Below, in pieces: positions 1 to 7,979 of a DNA stretch of 64,000 bases; position 1 is the stretch's first letter; each line of letters begins with the position of its first letter. The position numbers were made by a program, and so were the translations under genes. The notes under the pieces were generated by a model. It had not been told where the DNA came from. It saw only the letters and a list, made by a program, of their open reading frames with translations, and did not search any database. Source of the DNA: Natrinema versiforme (GTDB taxonomy: Archaea > Halobacteriota > Halobacteria > Halobacteriales > Natrialbaceae); assembly GCF_005576615.1 (NCBI RefSeq), contig NZ_CP040330.1:496001-560000 (forward strand), given 5' to 3'.

Positions 1-134
1 CGGTACCGTGCCGCTCCAGGTCGTCCCCGTAGCGCGGGACGACTGCTCGAGTTGCATATCGACTGGACCTCGCGGCGAGACCCGGGTAGTCGTTTGCCTG
101 TCCCAGTGTTGCGTTTATATGCTCGCCTCGAGAC

Positions 135-251
135 TCACTCGTCCTCGAGTAACACCTCGTCGCCGTGGGTCTCCCGCAGGGCAGCGAGATCGCCTCGTGT
201 GCCTCGAGTCACGGTGAGCCGACCGGGCCGGCAGGAACCTACTGGTGACAT
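135..251 (-). pseudogene. orphan 38-codon reading frame, possible gene remnant
   Basis: A short minus-strand frame runs from an ATG at 249-251 to a TGA at 135-137. The last two thirds read like an ordinary haloarchaeal C-terminus, ending in the acidic string GDEVLLEDE. An AGGAGG lies directly against the ATG, too close to act as a normal ribosome binding site. Just upstream is a small hairpin that looks like an insertion-sequence end. The likeliest reading is the tail of a gene whose front was lost to an insertion, but chance cannot be excluded and I assign no function. Confidence 0.25.
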
Positions 252-257
252 CCTCCT

Positions 258-271
258 CGCCGTAAACGGCG
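258..271. repeat. perfect hairpin, possible IS200/IS605-type end remnant
   Basis: CGCCGT and ACGGCG are separated by AA. The hairpin and the GGGATTCTCTC next to it resemble, from memory, the terminal hairpins of haloarchaeal IS1341/IS605-type elements. No transposase is present nearby. Confidence 0.35.
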
Positions 272-286
272 GGATTCTCTCGCTGT

Positions 287-1414
287 TTAAAGATAGTCCG
301 GCAGGCGGTCGGACCGATCCGATCCCGCGACGAACGGCAGTTCGGTGCGGGTCGCGGCCACCTCTTCGCCGCCGACCCGGACCGTCAACTCGTCGCTCTC
401 GAGGTCGTAGTCGACAATCGCGAGCGCGATGATGTCGCCGAGCATCGGGCTCTCTCCCGCACGGGTTATCTCACCGACCGACGCGTCGCCGTCGAAGACG
501 GCCGCGCCGGACTCGGGAATCGGCCGCCCTCCGCTCTCGTCGTCTCCGTCGCCCTCACTCTCCGCCTCGAGGGTGAGCCCGACGAGTCGCCGACTGGGCT
601 GGCCGCGGTTCTCGACCCGGGAAACCACCTCCTGTCCGACGTAACAGCCCTTCTCGAAGTCGAGGGCGTTGCGCAGGCCGAGCACGTTCGGCAGCGTCCC
701 CTCGAGTTCGGTGTGAAAGAGCGGCGAGCCGGCCTCGAGCGCGAGGCTCTCGAACGCCTGATAGCCGAAGGGGGCGGCGTTGAGCCCCTGATTGAGCAGC
801 GTGTCATGGACGGCCGCGGCGTCGTCCGCGGCACAGATCACTTCGTAGCTCTCCTCGCCGGTGAGCGCGTCGGTGCGGATGACTGAGACGCCCTCGTCGC
901 CCATCGTCCCGCGGACGAACGAGTAGCGCTCGTCGGGCGAGCCGGCACCGTTGAGCACGCTCGCGATCTTTTCGGTGGCCTGCGGGCCGTGAATCCCGAA
1001 GACCGCGTAGTCGTCGGTCGCGACACGGATGTCGACATCCTGAATGAACACTTTCTCGGACCACTCCTCGGCGAGGGGCTCGGCGGTCTCGGGCTGGGTG
1101 AAAAGCAGGAGTCGCTCGCCCGCGTTGTAGACGTAGAGTTCGACGTCGATCCCGCCTTGGGGGTCGAGCACGAGCGCGTAACAGCCCTGCCCGTCCTCGG
1201 TCGGGACGCGGTTCGAGACGACGTTATCGACGTACTCGACGCGGTCGTCGCCCTCCACGACGATCACGCCGTAGGCCGACTCGAGCAGCCCGACGCCGTT
1301 GCGGACCGCCCGGTGGGTTCGCTCCGGTCGGCCGTAGTGTTCGACGACTCGCCGGTCGGCGCGCTCGCCGAACGTGGCCCCGTGGTCCTCGTGGATGGAC
1401 TCGATGACACTCAT
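287..1414 (-). CDS. YgfZ/GcvT-like folate-binding protein
   Basis: A 375-residue protein of the aminomethyltransferase (GcvT) fold, YgfZ branch. The YgfZ signature KGCYVGQE is intact at residues 255-262; its Cys is the conserved residue of this branch. GcvT-fold tetrahydrofolate-binding regions cover residues 30-260, followed by a C-terminal barrel-like region (about 280-360) with an acidic haloarchaeal insertion near 288-300. In bacteria YgfZ helps repair or assemble certain Fe-S enzymes using folate. Haloarchaeal copies are often annotated aminomethyltransferase, but the KGCYxGQE motif argues against a true glycine-cleavage T protein, and no gcvH or gcvP lies nearby. The start is the first ATG and agrees with the family N-terminus. 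Confidence 0.88.
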   Translation of the reverse strand: MSVIESIHEDHGATFGERADRRVVEHYGRPERTHRAVRNGVGLLESAYGVIVVEGDDRVEYVDNVVSNRVPTEDGQGCYALVLDPQGGIDVELYVYNAGERLLLFTQPETAEPLAEEWSEKVFIQDVDIRVATDDYAVFGIHGPQATEKIASVLNGAGSPDERYSFVRGTMGDEGVSVIRTDALTGEESYEVICAADDAAAVHDTLLNQGLNAAPFGYQAFESLALEAGSPLFHTELEGTLPNVLGLRNALDFEKGCYVGQEVVSRVENRGQPSRRLVGLTLEAESEGDGDDESGGRPIPESGAAVFDGDASVGEITRAGESPMLGDIIALAIVDYDLESDELTVRVGGEEVAATRTELPFVAGSDRSDRLPDYL

Positions 1415-1453
1415 GCCTACTCCCTGGGGCCTGAGCGTATCAGGCGTTTCGAT

Positions 1454-1762
1454 TCAAAAAGGGATCCGCTCGCGGAGCCACTCTCCGATCGACCGCTCCC
1501 CGTCCTCGTCTTCCGGCTCGTCGGGAACGACCCGCTCGGCGGGCTTGATCACCGTCTCCGACCCCGAGTCGACGACGATCAGATCGTCCTCCTTGAGCGT
1601 CGACAGGGCCTCCTCGAGTTCGTCGATGTCGACCTCGACGGCCGCGCGGAGCTCGAAGACGGTCATCCCGTCGTCGGCGCGATCGACCAGCGCATCGAGT
1701 ACCGCCACCTCCGTCCGCTCCCGGTTCCGGTACTCCCGCTTTGCTCTCATCTGTATTTCCAT
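1454..1762 (-). CDS. small winged-helix-like haloarchaeal protein (DUF6432 type)
   Basis: A 102-residue, highly charged protein. Residues 18-70 have the helix-helix-helix-strand spacing of a winged helix (EVAVLDALVDR, TVFELRAAVEVD, IDELEEALSTLKEDD, LIVVDSG). I recall this as a conserved haloarchaeal family named DUF6432. The second Met (residue 5, MRAKREY) is an equally good start. It lies upstream of the ygfZ-like gene on the same strand with a 39-nt gap, so the two may be co-transcribed. A regulatory DNA-binding role is an inference from the fold only. Confidence 0.75.
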   Translation of the reverse strand: MEIQMRAKREYRNRERTEVAVLDALVDRADDGMTVFELRAAVEVDIDELEEALSTLKEDDLIVVDSGSETVIKPAERVVPDEPEDEDGERSIGEWLRERIPF

Positions 1763-1938
1763 TCGACCACATGGGATTTGACGTTTGCCGTTCCCCCCAC
1801 GCTGTGCGGTCGCGGGTCCACGAGACCCATCGGATCGTCTCGAGCAGGTGCTCCTCGAATTGCAGACTCGACTCGAGTCAGCCGCCCGACTGGACCGCTC
1901 GCGGGACTGTCATAAAACTGTGACTAACAGGCAGTACG

Positions 1939-1948
1939 TTTTTTATGG
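1939..1948 (+). promoter_or_regulatory. TATA box for the DUF7093-type gene
   Basis: TTTTTTATGG is centred about 27 nt upstream of the ATG at 1971, the spacing expected for a leaderless haloarchaeal transcript. It supports 1971 over the more upstream in-frame starts. Confidence 0.6.
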
Positions 1949-1970
1949 GATGGCTCGGTACGGTGGGACA

Positions 1971-3050
1971 ATGGTCCTGCGATGTTCGCTGCTCGGACAC
2001 GACTTCGGCGAGCCCGAAGTCGAACGCGAGCGCGAAGAACGGGGCAGTGAAGTCGTCGTAACCGTCCAGGAGTACGAAGAGTGTGTCCGCTGTGGCGAGC
2101 GATCCGTCATCAGCGAGAACACCGAAGTGACCAGCCTCACCGCTGGGACGGACGCCGGCGACTCGTTGCCCGACGAGCCCGAAACCGAACCGCCCGAATC
2201 AACAGCCGACACCGATGCCGCCCCCGCCGGCGAAACCGACGCGGACGCTGGATTCATCGATGCCGATGCGGACGACGGCATCGAGCTGTCCGACGGTGAC
2301 GACGCCGAATTCATCGACGCCGACGACACCGCCTCCGACGCCGACGAGACGGATACACCGCGGCCGGAGCCGTCCCCGGACGCAGCGGACTCCAGTGTGC
2401 CGGCGGCCGACGCTGACACGGACGCCGACGCGGACGATATCGACCTCCCGACCGACGAGAACGGCGATCCCGTCACCGACGACGGCGAAATCCTCGAGGA
2501 CGACGAGCCCTCGCCCGACCGAGACCGGGACCGCGACCACGGCGAGTGGCCCGACTCGAGCGATGTCGGTCCGCCGGTCGGCGCGGAATCGACGCCGGCC
2601 GACTGGCCGGACGACGCGGACGATACCGATTCCGAGGCCGAACCCGCCGGTGGAGCCGCGGACCCCGATCCGGCCGAGATCGACGACGATGCCGTCGTCC
2701 TCGATGACGACGGACCGACGAGTACCGTCGGTGCCAGCGGCGACGGCGCTGCCGACAGCACTGCCGCGGCCACGACCGACGCGCGATCGGTGACGGCGGA
2801 GCCCCCAACTGACGATCGAAGCGACGCCGACCCCGCCGCCGACGCCGATTCGGGAACCGGCATCGAGCGGGCCGCGTCCGCGCCGACGCCCGCCGAGAGC
2901 GGCGGTGCGCCCGCCGACGACGTTCCGACCGAGTTCTACTGCCCGCGGTGTGACTACGTCGCCGCCGGCGACCGTGGCTCGCTTCGCACCGGCGACATCT
3001 GCCCCGACTGCCGGAAGGGCTATCTCAGCGAGCGCGAGCGACAGCGGTAA
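1971..3050 (+). CDS. DUF7093-type protein, acidic with terminal zinc-binding modules
   Basis: A 359-residue protein. The N-terminal ~55 residues (MVLRCSLLGHDFGEPEVER, with C5, C38 and C41) form a conserved haloarchaeal module that I recall as DUF7093. A long, low-complexity middle of about 240 residues, rich in Asp, Ala, Thr and Glu, is probably disordered. The last ~37 residues form a zinc ribbon (YCPRCDY, then ICPDCRKGYL). The start at 1971 is chosen because the conserved module begins there and the TATA box fits. Two ribbons joined by an acidic linker suggest a binding or adaptor protein. The function is unknown. Confidence 0.85.
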   Translation: MVLRCSLLGHDFGEPEVEREREERGSEVVVTVQEYEECVRCGERSVISENTEVTSLTAGTDAGDSLPDEPETEPPESTADTDAAPAGETDADAGFIDADADDGIELSDGDDAEFIDADDTASDADETDTPRPEPSPDAADSSVPAADADTDADADDIDLPTDENGDPVTDDGEILEDDEPSPDRDRDRDHGEWPDSSDVGPPVGAESTPADWPDDADDTDSEAEPAGGAADPDPAEIDDDAVVLDDDGPTSTVGASGDGAADSTAAATTDARSVTAEPPTDDRSDADPAADADSGTGIERAASAPTPAESGGAPADDVPTEFYCPRCDYVAAGDRGSLRTGDICPDCRKGYLSERERQR

Positions 3051-3267
3051 CGCCGATTAGGACGGCTACGACCCTCGTTTTCTCCGCCGCTTGCCGTCCA
3101 CCGACCGAGCGTGGTTCGACCGATCGAGCAGCCATTGCTGATCTCGCGTCGATCCGACTGTACCCCTCATCTCGCGATATCTCCGGTCTCCGCGCTCGAG
3201 GACCCATCAGACACCCGAAACGTCGGGTATGAAAAGAGGTAAACACTCCCCCGTGTTTCTTCGAGCC

Positions 3268-3654
3268 ATGAAGGAGTACAAGATGCGTCGCGGCGAATAT
3301 CTCGAGGAGCGAATTCCCGACATGGAGTCGACCGTCGAGGACTACTTCGGCCCCATCACCGAAACGAAGGAGTACAAGGGCAGCGACCTCTTCGTCATCG
3401 GCGAGCCCGACAACCCCGTCTTCGAGAAAGTCGTCGTCGGTACCGTCGAGTACTCCGGCAAGAAGGACAAACTCGCCGTCGAGTTCTACGAGCGCGACCC
3501 CACCGAACTCGGCCCCGACGAACTCGAGGCCGCCGGCGAGGCCGTCGACGCCAAGAACGACTTCCTGCTCGAGGCGACTGGTCGCGACGCCAAGTCCCGT
3601 CGTGACTCGATGAAGCGGACGGTCGAAGACGACCCGGATCACGATTTCGACTAA
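3268..3654 (+). CDS. DUF5611-type conserved haloarchaeal protein
   Basis: A 128-residue acidic protein beginning MKEYKMRRGEYLEERIPDM. An upstream in-frame ATG at 3229 adds 13 residues, but the conserved start is the later one. It mixes strands and helices, with no transmembrane segment and no catalytic motif I can name. I recall the family as DUF5611, widespread in halophilic archaea and of unknown role. A strong nested hairpin begins at its stop codon and is probably its 3' end signal. Confidence 0.82.
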   Translation: MKEYKMRRGEYLEERIPDMESTVEDYFGPITETKEYKGSDLFVIGEPDNPVFEKVVVGTVEYSGKKDKLAVEFYERDPTELGPDELEAAGEAVDAKNDFLLEATGRDAKSRRDSMKRTVEDDPDHDFD

Positions 3655-3729
3655 CGACCTTTTACGCTGCGGTCTATCGCGAGCGGAGCGCGTAGCGCCC
3701 CGCTCGCGATGTCCCTCGGCAAAAGGTCG
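3655..3729 (+). terminator. nested hairpin directly after the DUF5611-type gene
   Basis: CGACCTTTT (3655-3663) pairs with AAAAGGTCG (3721-3729) and encloses a second perfect 11-bp stem, ATCGCGAGCGG (3676-3686) with CCGCTCGCGAT (3700-3710). The outer arm begins on the base after the TAA at 3652-3654. The position suggests termination or mRNA 3' protection. Confidence 0.5.
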
Positions 3730-3755
3730 ATCAAAAGCACTCCTCCCTCCGTTTC

Positions 3756-3950
3756 GGCTCGCATAGCGAGCCTTCACATCGGTCGTCGGCCCGCTCGCTT
3801 CGCTCGCGGCGGGTTCGGTGGAGGGCCTGCCCTCCCCCGCTGAGCGGACGTTACACGTCCGCGAGGTCGTCGGCGCGAAGCGCCGACTGCTCGGAAGAGC
3901 TTGCTCTTCCGTTGGGTCAGCCGACTCACCGCGGATGCGGTGAGCCGGCT
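3756..3950. repeat. tandem array of perfect short hairpins
   Basis: Six perfect stem-loops follow one another without coding sequence. They are GGCTCGC/GCGAGCC (3756-3772), GGAGGGC/GCCCTCC (3820-3835), GCGGACG/CGTCCGC (3844-3862), GTCGGCGC/GCGCCGAC (3869-3887), CGGAAGAGC/GCTCTTCCG (3892-3911) and CTCACCGC/GCGGTGAG (3925-3944), the last extended by AGCCG/CGGCT. Loops are 2-5 nt. Together with the nested hairpin at 3655-3729 they fill most of the 370-nt gap before the next gene. Confidence 0.75.
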
Positions 3951-4024
3951 TCTGGGCCACGGCCTGCTGTGGACTGCGAACGGCTTCGAAACGGCTTTTA
4001 TCGCAGCGTCGAATCTCTCGGCCG

Positions 4025-4210
4025 ATGGAAGCACAGGCGTTTCTCGCCGCGACGCTGGCCGCCCACGTTGGGTTCGCGATCTTCGTGACTGCTCACGCGT
4101 TCATGACCGATCGCGACGCCGGCAAGTGGCCGTTCGTAACGCTCGCGCTCGGACTGGCCGGCATCGCGGCCTACTTCTTCTACGACGAGTCGGCGGACTC
4201 GAGTCCCTGA
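4025..4210 (+). CDS. small two-helix membrane protein
   Basis: A 61-residue protein with two hydrophobic segments, about residues 5-24 and 34-51, joined by a short charged loop (TDRDAGKWP). The start ATG follows the hairpin array. This looks like a conserved haloarchaeal small membrane protein of unknown function. It is convergent with the symporter gene, with only two bases between their stops. Confidence 0.7.
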   Translation: MEAQAFLAATLAAHVGFAIFVTAHAFMTDRDAGKWPFVTLALGLAGIAAYFFYDESADSSP

Positions 4211-4212
4211 GT

Positions 4213-5544
4213 TCAGTCACCGACTGCGGCGCCGTCTTCGCCGTCGCCACCGCCGTGTGAGCCGTCGGCCCAGACGCCCTCCGTGAGGTCGATCCCGTCG
4301 GTCCACTTGCCGACGACGGAAGCGACGGCGAGATCACCAGTGACGTTGTTCGTCGTCGCGATCCGGCCGAGGATCGGGTCGACGCCCGCGACGAAGCCGA
4401 CGATCTCGAGGGGGAGTCCGACGGCGTTCAGAATGACGGTCAGCATGATGAGACCCGCACCGGGGACCCCGGCAGTGCCGATACTGATCAGGATCACGGT
4501 CGCGAGGACGATCAACTGATCGCCGAGGCCGAGCGAAACGCCGACCATGTTCGCGGCGAAGACCACCGTGACGGCCTGTCTGATCGCTGCACCGTCCATG
4601 TTGATCGTCGCCCCGAGCGGGAGGCCGAAGCCGTAGACCGACTCGTCGATCCGCAGGTTCCGTTCGGCGTCGGTGATCGTCACCGGCAGCGTCCCGCTCG
4701 AGGAGCGGATCGTAAAGGCCGTCAGCATCGCGTCTTTCGCGCCGTCGAGAAACGAAAGCGGCGACTGGCCGAGGATGCCGACGGTCATCAGGCCCAGATA
4801 GGTGACGGTCATGTGGATCGCGATGCCGATCGCGATCACCCCGACGAGCGCGCCGAGTTGCACGATCGCACCGAGCCCCTCGGTCCCGATCGCGGCGGCC
4901 ATGAGTGCGAAGACGCCGACGACCCCGTACTCCATGACGCCCCAGACGATCTTGAACAGCGCCTGCGTGCCGGCGTCGATAAACGTGAAGAAGCCGTCGA
5001 TCGCGTCCTCGATCGGCTCTTCCGTCGTCGACTCGCGGACGATCGTCAACGCCAATCCGAAGACGACGACGACGAAGATCGTCGCCAGAATCTCACCGTT
5101 GACCATCGCGGCCAGCGGATTCTCGGGGACGATACCGAGGACGACCTCGGAGACGGTCGGTGGCTCGGCCTGCTGGGCCTCGCCACCGGTGAACTCCACG
5201 GCCGTTCCGGGGTCGAACAGGTTCGCGACCGCGAGGCCGATCAGGGCCGCGATCGTCGTCGTCGCGGCGTAGAGCGCGACGGTCAGCCCGCCGACCTTCC
5301 CGAGCTTCGACGGCGTTAGCTTGCGCATCCCTCCGAGCAGCGTAAAGACGATCAACGGGATGATCAGCATCTCGAGCAACCGCAAGAAGAGGTCGCCCAG
5401 CGGGCTGAGAACGGCGGCGCGTTCGCCGGCGATGGCCCCGAGTGCAGTCCCGAGGACGAACGCGACCGCGATACGGTAGATGATCGGAATCGATCGATAC
5501 TGCCCCCACGTTCGTCGCGGTAACGACGTCTGTGCCGTACTCAT
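4213..5544 (-). CDS. dicarboxylate/amino acid:cation symporter (DAACS family)
   Basis: A 443-residue integral membrane protein of the glutamate/aspartate:cation symporter family (GltP/GltPh/DctA type). The family hallmark serine-rich hairpin SSSGTLPVT is present, followed by GLPLGATINMDGAAI, the substrate- and Na+-binding TM7 region with the NMDG motif. The N-terminal part (IAVAFVLGTALGAIAGE, LRLLEMLIIPLIVFTLLGG) also matches. The length is typical. It probably imports glutamate, aspartate or a C4-dicarboxylate with Na+; the substrate cannot be fixed from sequence alone. The C-terminal tail is acidic and cytoplasmic. Confidence 0.92.
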   Translation of the reverse strand: MSTAQTSLPRRTWGQYRSIPIIYRIAVAFVLGTALGAIAGERAAVLSPLGDLFLRLLEMLIIPLIVFTLLGGMRKLTPSKLGKVGGLTVALYAATTTIAALIGLAVANLFDPGTAVEFTGGEAQQAEPPTVSEVVLGIVPENPLAAMVNGEILATIFVVVVFGLALTIVRESTTEEPIEDAIDGFFTFIDAGTQALFKIVWGVMEYGVVGVFALMAAAIGTEGLGAIVQLGALVGVIAIGIAIHMTVTYLGLMTVGILGQSPLSFLDGAKDAMLTAFTIRSSSGTLPVTITDAERNLRIDESVYGFGLPLGATINMDGAAIRQAVTVVFAANMVGVSLGLGDQLIVLATVILISIGTAGVPGAGLIMLTVILNAVGLPLEIVGFVAGVDPILGRIATTNNVTGDLAVASVVGKWTDGIDLTEGVWADGSHGGGDGEDGAAVGD

Positions 5545-5648
5545 CGACCCACCCTATGAGCGGGACCGATCAACCCGTGTCGTTACCGGTGAGACTGTCC
5601 CACTCCTATGACGGTCCGTCGTGACGGGGGCGAGGATGGGACCCAGCC

Positions 5649-7139
5649 TCAGGCCAGGAAGACGTGTCGCGGTCGGTCCGCGAGGACGTCCCGCCCGAAC
5701 TCGACGGTCTCGGAGAAGGCGTCGCTCCGGAAGAACGCCATGGCGTCCTCGCGGGCGTCCCAACGGCTGGCGATGAACATGTCGTTCTCGTCCTCGCGGT
5801 TGACCAGCAGGTCGGTCTTGCGGTGGCCGTCCATGTCGGCCAGGATCTCGCCGACGTCGTCGAACGTTCCGACGAAGTCACCGCGGTGTTCGGGCTTGAC
5901 GGTGTAGAACATCCCCATCGTCCCCCACGAGTCGCCCTCGTCGTCGCCGGCCTGTCGGACGATTTCGGGTAACTCGGCGAGGAACCCGGCCGCCGTGTCC
6001 GCGGCGCGTGCGGTGTCCCAGAGGCTGACGACCGCCGTCTCGGCGTCGCCGTCGTGCGGTTCGTAGACCGCCGTCTTCACGTGGGTGTCGTAGTGGTCGA
6101 AGTTCTCCCGGTAGCCGTCGACCTCCGCGAACAGCTCGTCGGGCTCGGCGTCCGAGTAGAGGACGACCGCGTGGACGTCCTCGCCGTGGGGCTGGCCCGC
6201 GTAGATGCCCTCGTTCTCGAGTTCGTCGCGGATGTCGCCCTCCTCGTCGCCGTGGCCCGACCCCGAGTCGTCGCCGTGGTGGTGCCCGCCGGAGCCGCCG
6301 TGGTGGTGATCCTCGGCGTCACCGCCGGCGTGGGGGTGAGCCTCGTCGCCCTCGGCCGGCACTCGCTCGCCGGCGAGGAAGGCCCCGAGGTCTTCCGGCG
6401 GGAACCGCCGCGCCGAGAGGAACCGGCCGAACTCGGCGAAGCGGGAACTCGAGGGGTCGAAGCGCATCTCGTAGAGCAGTTCCTTCACGTCGGTCGGGTC
6501 GTCGCCGAACAGGGTGACGCCCCACTCGAAGTCGTCGAGGCCGACACTGCCGGAGATGATCTGAGTGACTCGGCCGGCGTAGTCCTTGCCGATCTCGCCG
6601 TGGTTCGCGAGGTAGTCGGCCCGCTCGTCGAAGGGCAGTTCATACCAGTTGTGGTCGGGGCCGCGGCGCTTGCTCATCGGATAGAAGCTCAGGAACTCGC
6701 TGTCGGGAATCTCCGGTTTGAGCCGCGATTCGATGTAGCGCTCGAGGCCGGCGTCCTCGACCTCGCTGTCCTCGTCGAAGAAGTCCTGGGACATGTAGCC
6801 CGAGACCTCCGTCACCGAGAGATAGGAGTCGGCCCGCTCGGTGAACTCGGCGAGTGCCGTGTGTTCGAACCGCCGCTCGAGCGCGTCGATGTCGCCGAGG
6901 GTGGGGCGGAGGTGGAGGACGAGCAGGTCGGCCTTGTGGCCGAGGACGGCGAACGTCGCCGAGTCGCCCTCCTCGGCGTCGTCGACGGCCTCGCTGGCCG
7001 CGAGGTAGTCGATGCCCTCGTCGATCGCCTGCGAGCGTCGCCGCTCGGGGGCCGCGCGCCACGCGTCCCAGTCGATCGACCGGAAGTCGTGCAGAACGTA
7101 CCAGCCTTCTTCCGTCTGCGGTGGTCGCCGTCGTTCCAT
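5649..7139 (-). CDS. pitA: PitA: chlorite dismutase-like/HemQ domain fused to a monooxygenase-like domain
   Basis: A 496-residue fusion. Residues 1-255 are a chlorite dismutase/HemQ domain with the coproheme decarboxylase-like stretch MSKRRG, NWYELPFDER, then NHGEIGKDYAGRV and EWGVTLFGDD. H180 in NHGEIG aligns with the proximal heme ligand, and Y153 in SFYPMSK with the family's reactive Tyr. A His/Gly/Asp-rich linker (about 265-300, with repeated HHH) joins it to a C-terminal antibiotic-biosynthesis-monooxygenase-like domain (about 400-496). This is the architecture described for Haloferax PitA. A role in heme synthesis (coproheme decarboxylation) is likely from the HemQ motifs. The start at 7139 is where homology begins; an in-frame Met at 7295 would add an unlike, Arg-rich stretch. 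It is divergent from a PadR regulator. Confidence 0.9.
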   Translation of the reverse strand: MERRRPPQTEEGWYVLHDFRSIDWDAWRAAPERRRSQAIDEGIDYLAASEAVDDAEEGDSATFAVLGHKADLLVLHLRPTLGDIDALERRFEHTALAEFTERADSYLSVTEVSGYMSQDFFDEDSEVEDAGLERYIESRLKPEIPDSEFLSFYPMSKRRGPDHNWYELPFDERADYLANHGEIGKDYAGRVTQIISGSVGLDDFEWGVTLFGDDPTDVKELLYEMRFDPSSSRFAEFGRFLSARRFPPEDLGAFLAGERVPAEGDEAHPHAGGDAEDHHHGGSGGHHHGDDSGSGHGDEEGDIRDELENEGIYAGQPHGEDVHAVVLYSDAEPDELFAEVDGYRENFDHYDTHVKTAVYEPHDGDAETAVVSLWDTARAADTAAGFLAELPEIVRQAGDDEGDSWGTMGMFYTVKPEHRGDFVGTFDDVGEILADMDGHRKTDLLVNREDENDMFIASRWDAREDAMAFFRSDAFSETVEFGRDVLADRPRHVFLA

Positions 7140-7315
7140 GCGCGTGGGTTGGGGCGGAGACGCTAAGAAGGGCCGGGTTTCGGCTCGATTCTCCCCGCCG
7201 TCGCCGCATCGGTCCCCGCCGAGAGCGCGCCGAATTCGCCGCCCTCGGCGATCAGTTCGACGGTTTCGACCGCGACCGAAACGCTTTACGTCCACCCGTT
7301 TAACTCTCGAGATAT

Positions 7316-7840
7316 ATGCGGAAAAGCGGGCCGCCGAAAGGACTCATCGCCTATCTCGTCCTCGAACTCCTCGAGGAGAAACCGCGCTACGGCTACGAGA
7401 TCCTCAAGGAGATCCGCGACATCAGCGGCGGCCACTGGGAACCCTCCTACGGCTCGGTCTACCCGATCCTCTACAAGTTCGAGGAGAAGGGATGGGCCGA
7501 GCGCATCGAGCGCGCGGACGAACCCGATCGGAAGTACTTCGAACTCACCGCCGAGGGGCAGGCGGAACTCGAGGAGCGCCGCGAGAGCGGGTCGGAGAAG
7601 GCTCGGGACTTCGCCGACGTGATCCTCGGCTTCTTCCACGTCTACGCGGCGTTCTCGACGGACGATCGGTTCGAAATCCCGGAGATGGACGGCGAGTGGC
7701 ACTTCGACGAGGAGTTCAGCCGCTGGGTCGTCGAACAGGTCGTCCGCCACTACGAACACTACTTCGACACCGAGTTCGACCGGATCGACGAGACGGCCGC
7801 GGAGTTCTACGAGCGCCACGGCGTCGACACGGACGACTGA
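7316..7840 (+). CDS. PadR family transcriptional regulator
   Basis: A 174-residue protein with an N-terminal PadR winged helix (residues 1-85: GLIAYLVLELLEEKPRYGYE, then SYGSVYPILYKFEEKGW and RKYFELTAEG) and a C-terminal helical dimerisation region. It lies head to head with pitA across 176 nt, so it may control pitA, itself or both, perhaps in response to heme or iron; that is inference. The start is the only sensible ATG and lies about 25 nt after an AT-rich GTTTAAC-type box. It is unlike the small PadR-like protein at 45094. Confidence 0.88.
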   Translation: MRKSGPPKGLIAYLVLELLEEKPRYGYEILKEIRDISGGHWEPSYGSVYPILYKFEEKGWAERIERADEPDRKYFELTAEGQAELEERRESGSEKARDFADVILGFFHVYAAFSTDDRFEIPEMDGEWHFDEEFSRWVVEQVVRHYEHYFDTEFDRIDETAAEFYERHGVDTDD

Positions 7841-7979
7841 CCCTATAGATCGACCGCTCTACAGGTGCGTGCAGACGGGTTCGGACGACCGGACTAGTTC
7901 TGCCGCGGTCAATTGAGAACGCACAGTGAGTACGGCACAAAAATACCGGCCTCGAGCCGGATTCGGGTTCGGGGATCGA

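Noticed and set aside
3655-3950. CRISPR array reading of the hairpin string
   Set aside because: The stems differ from one another; there is no constant repeat or regular spacer.
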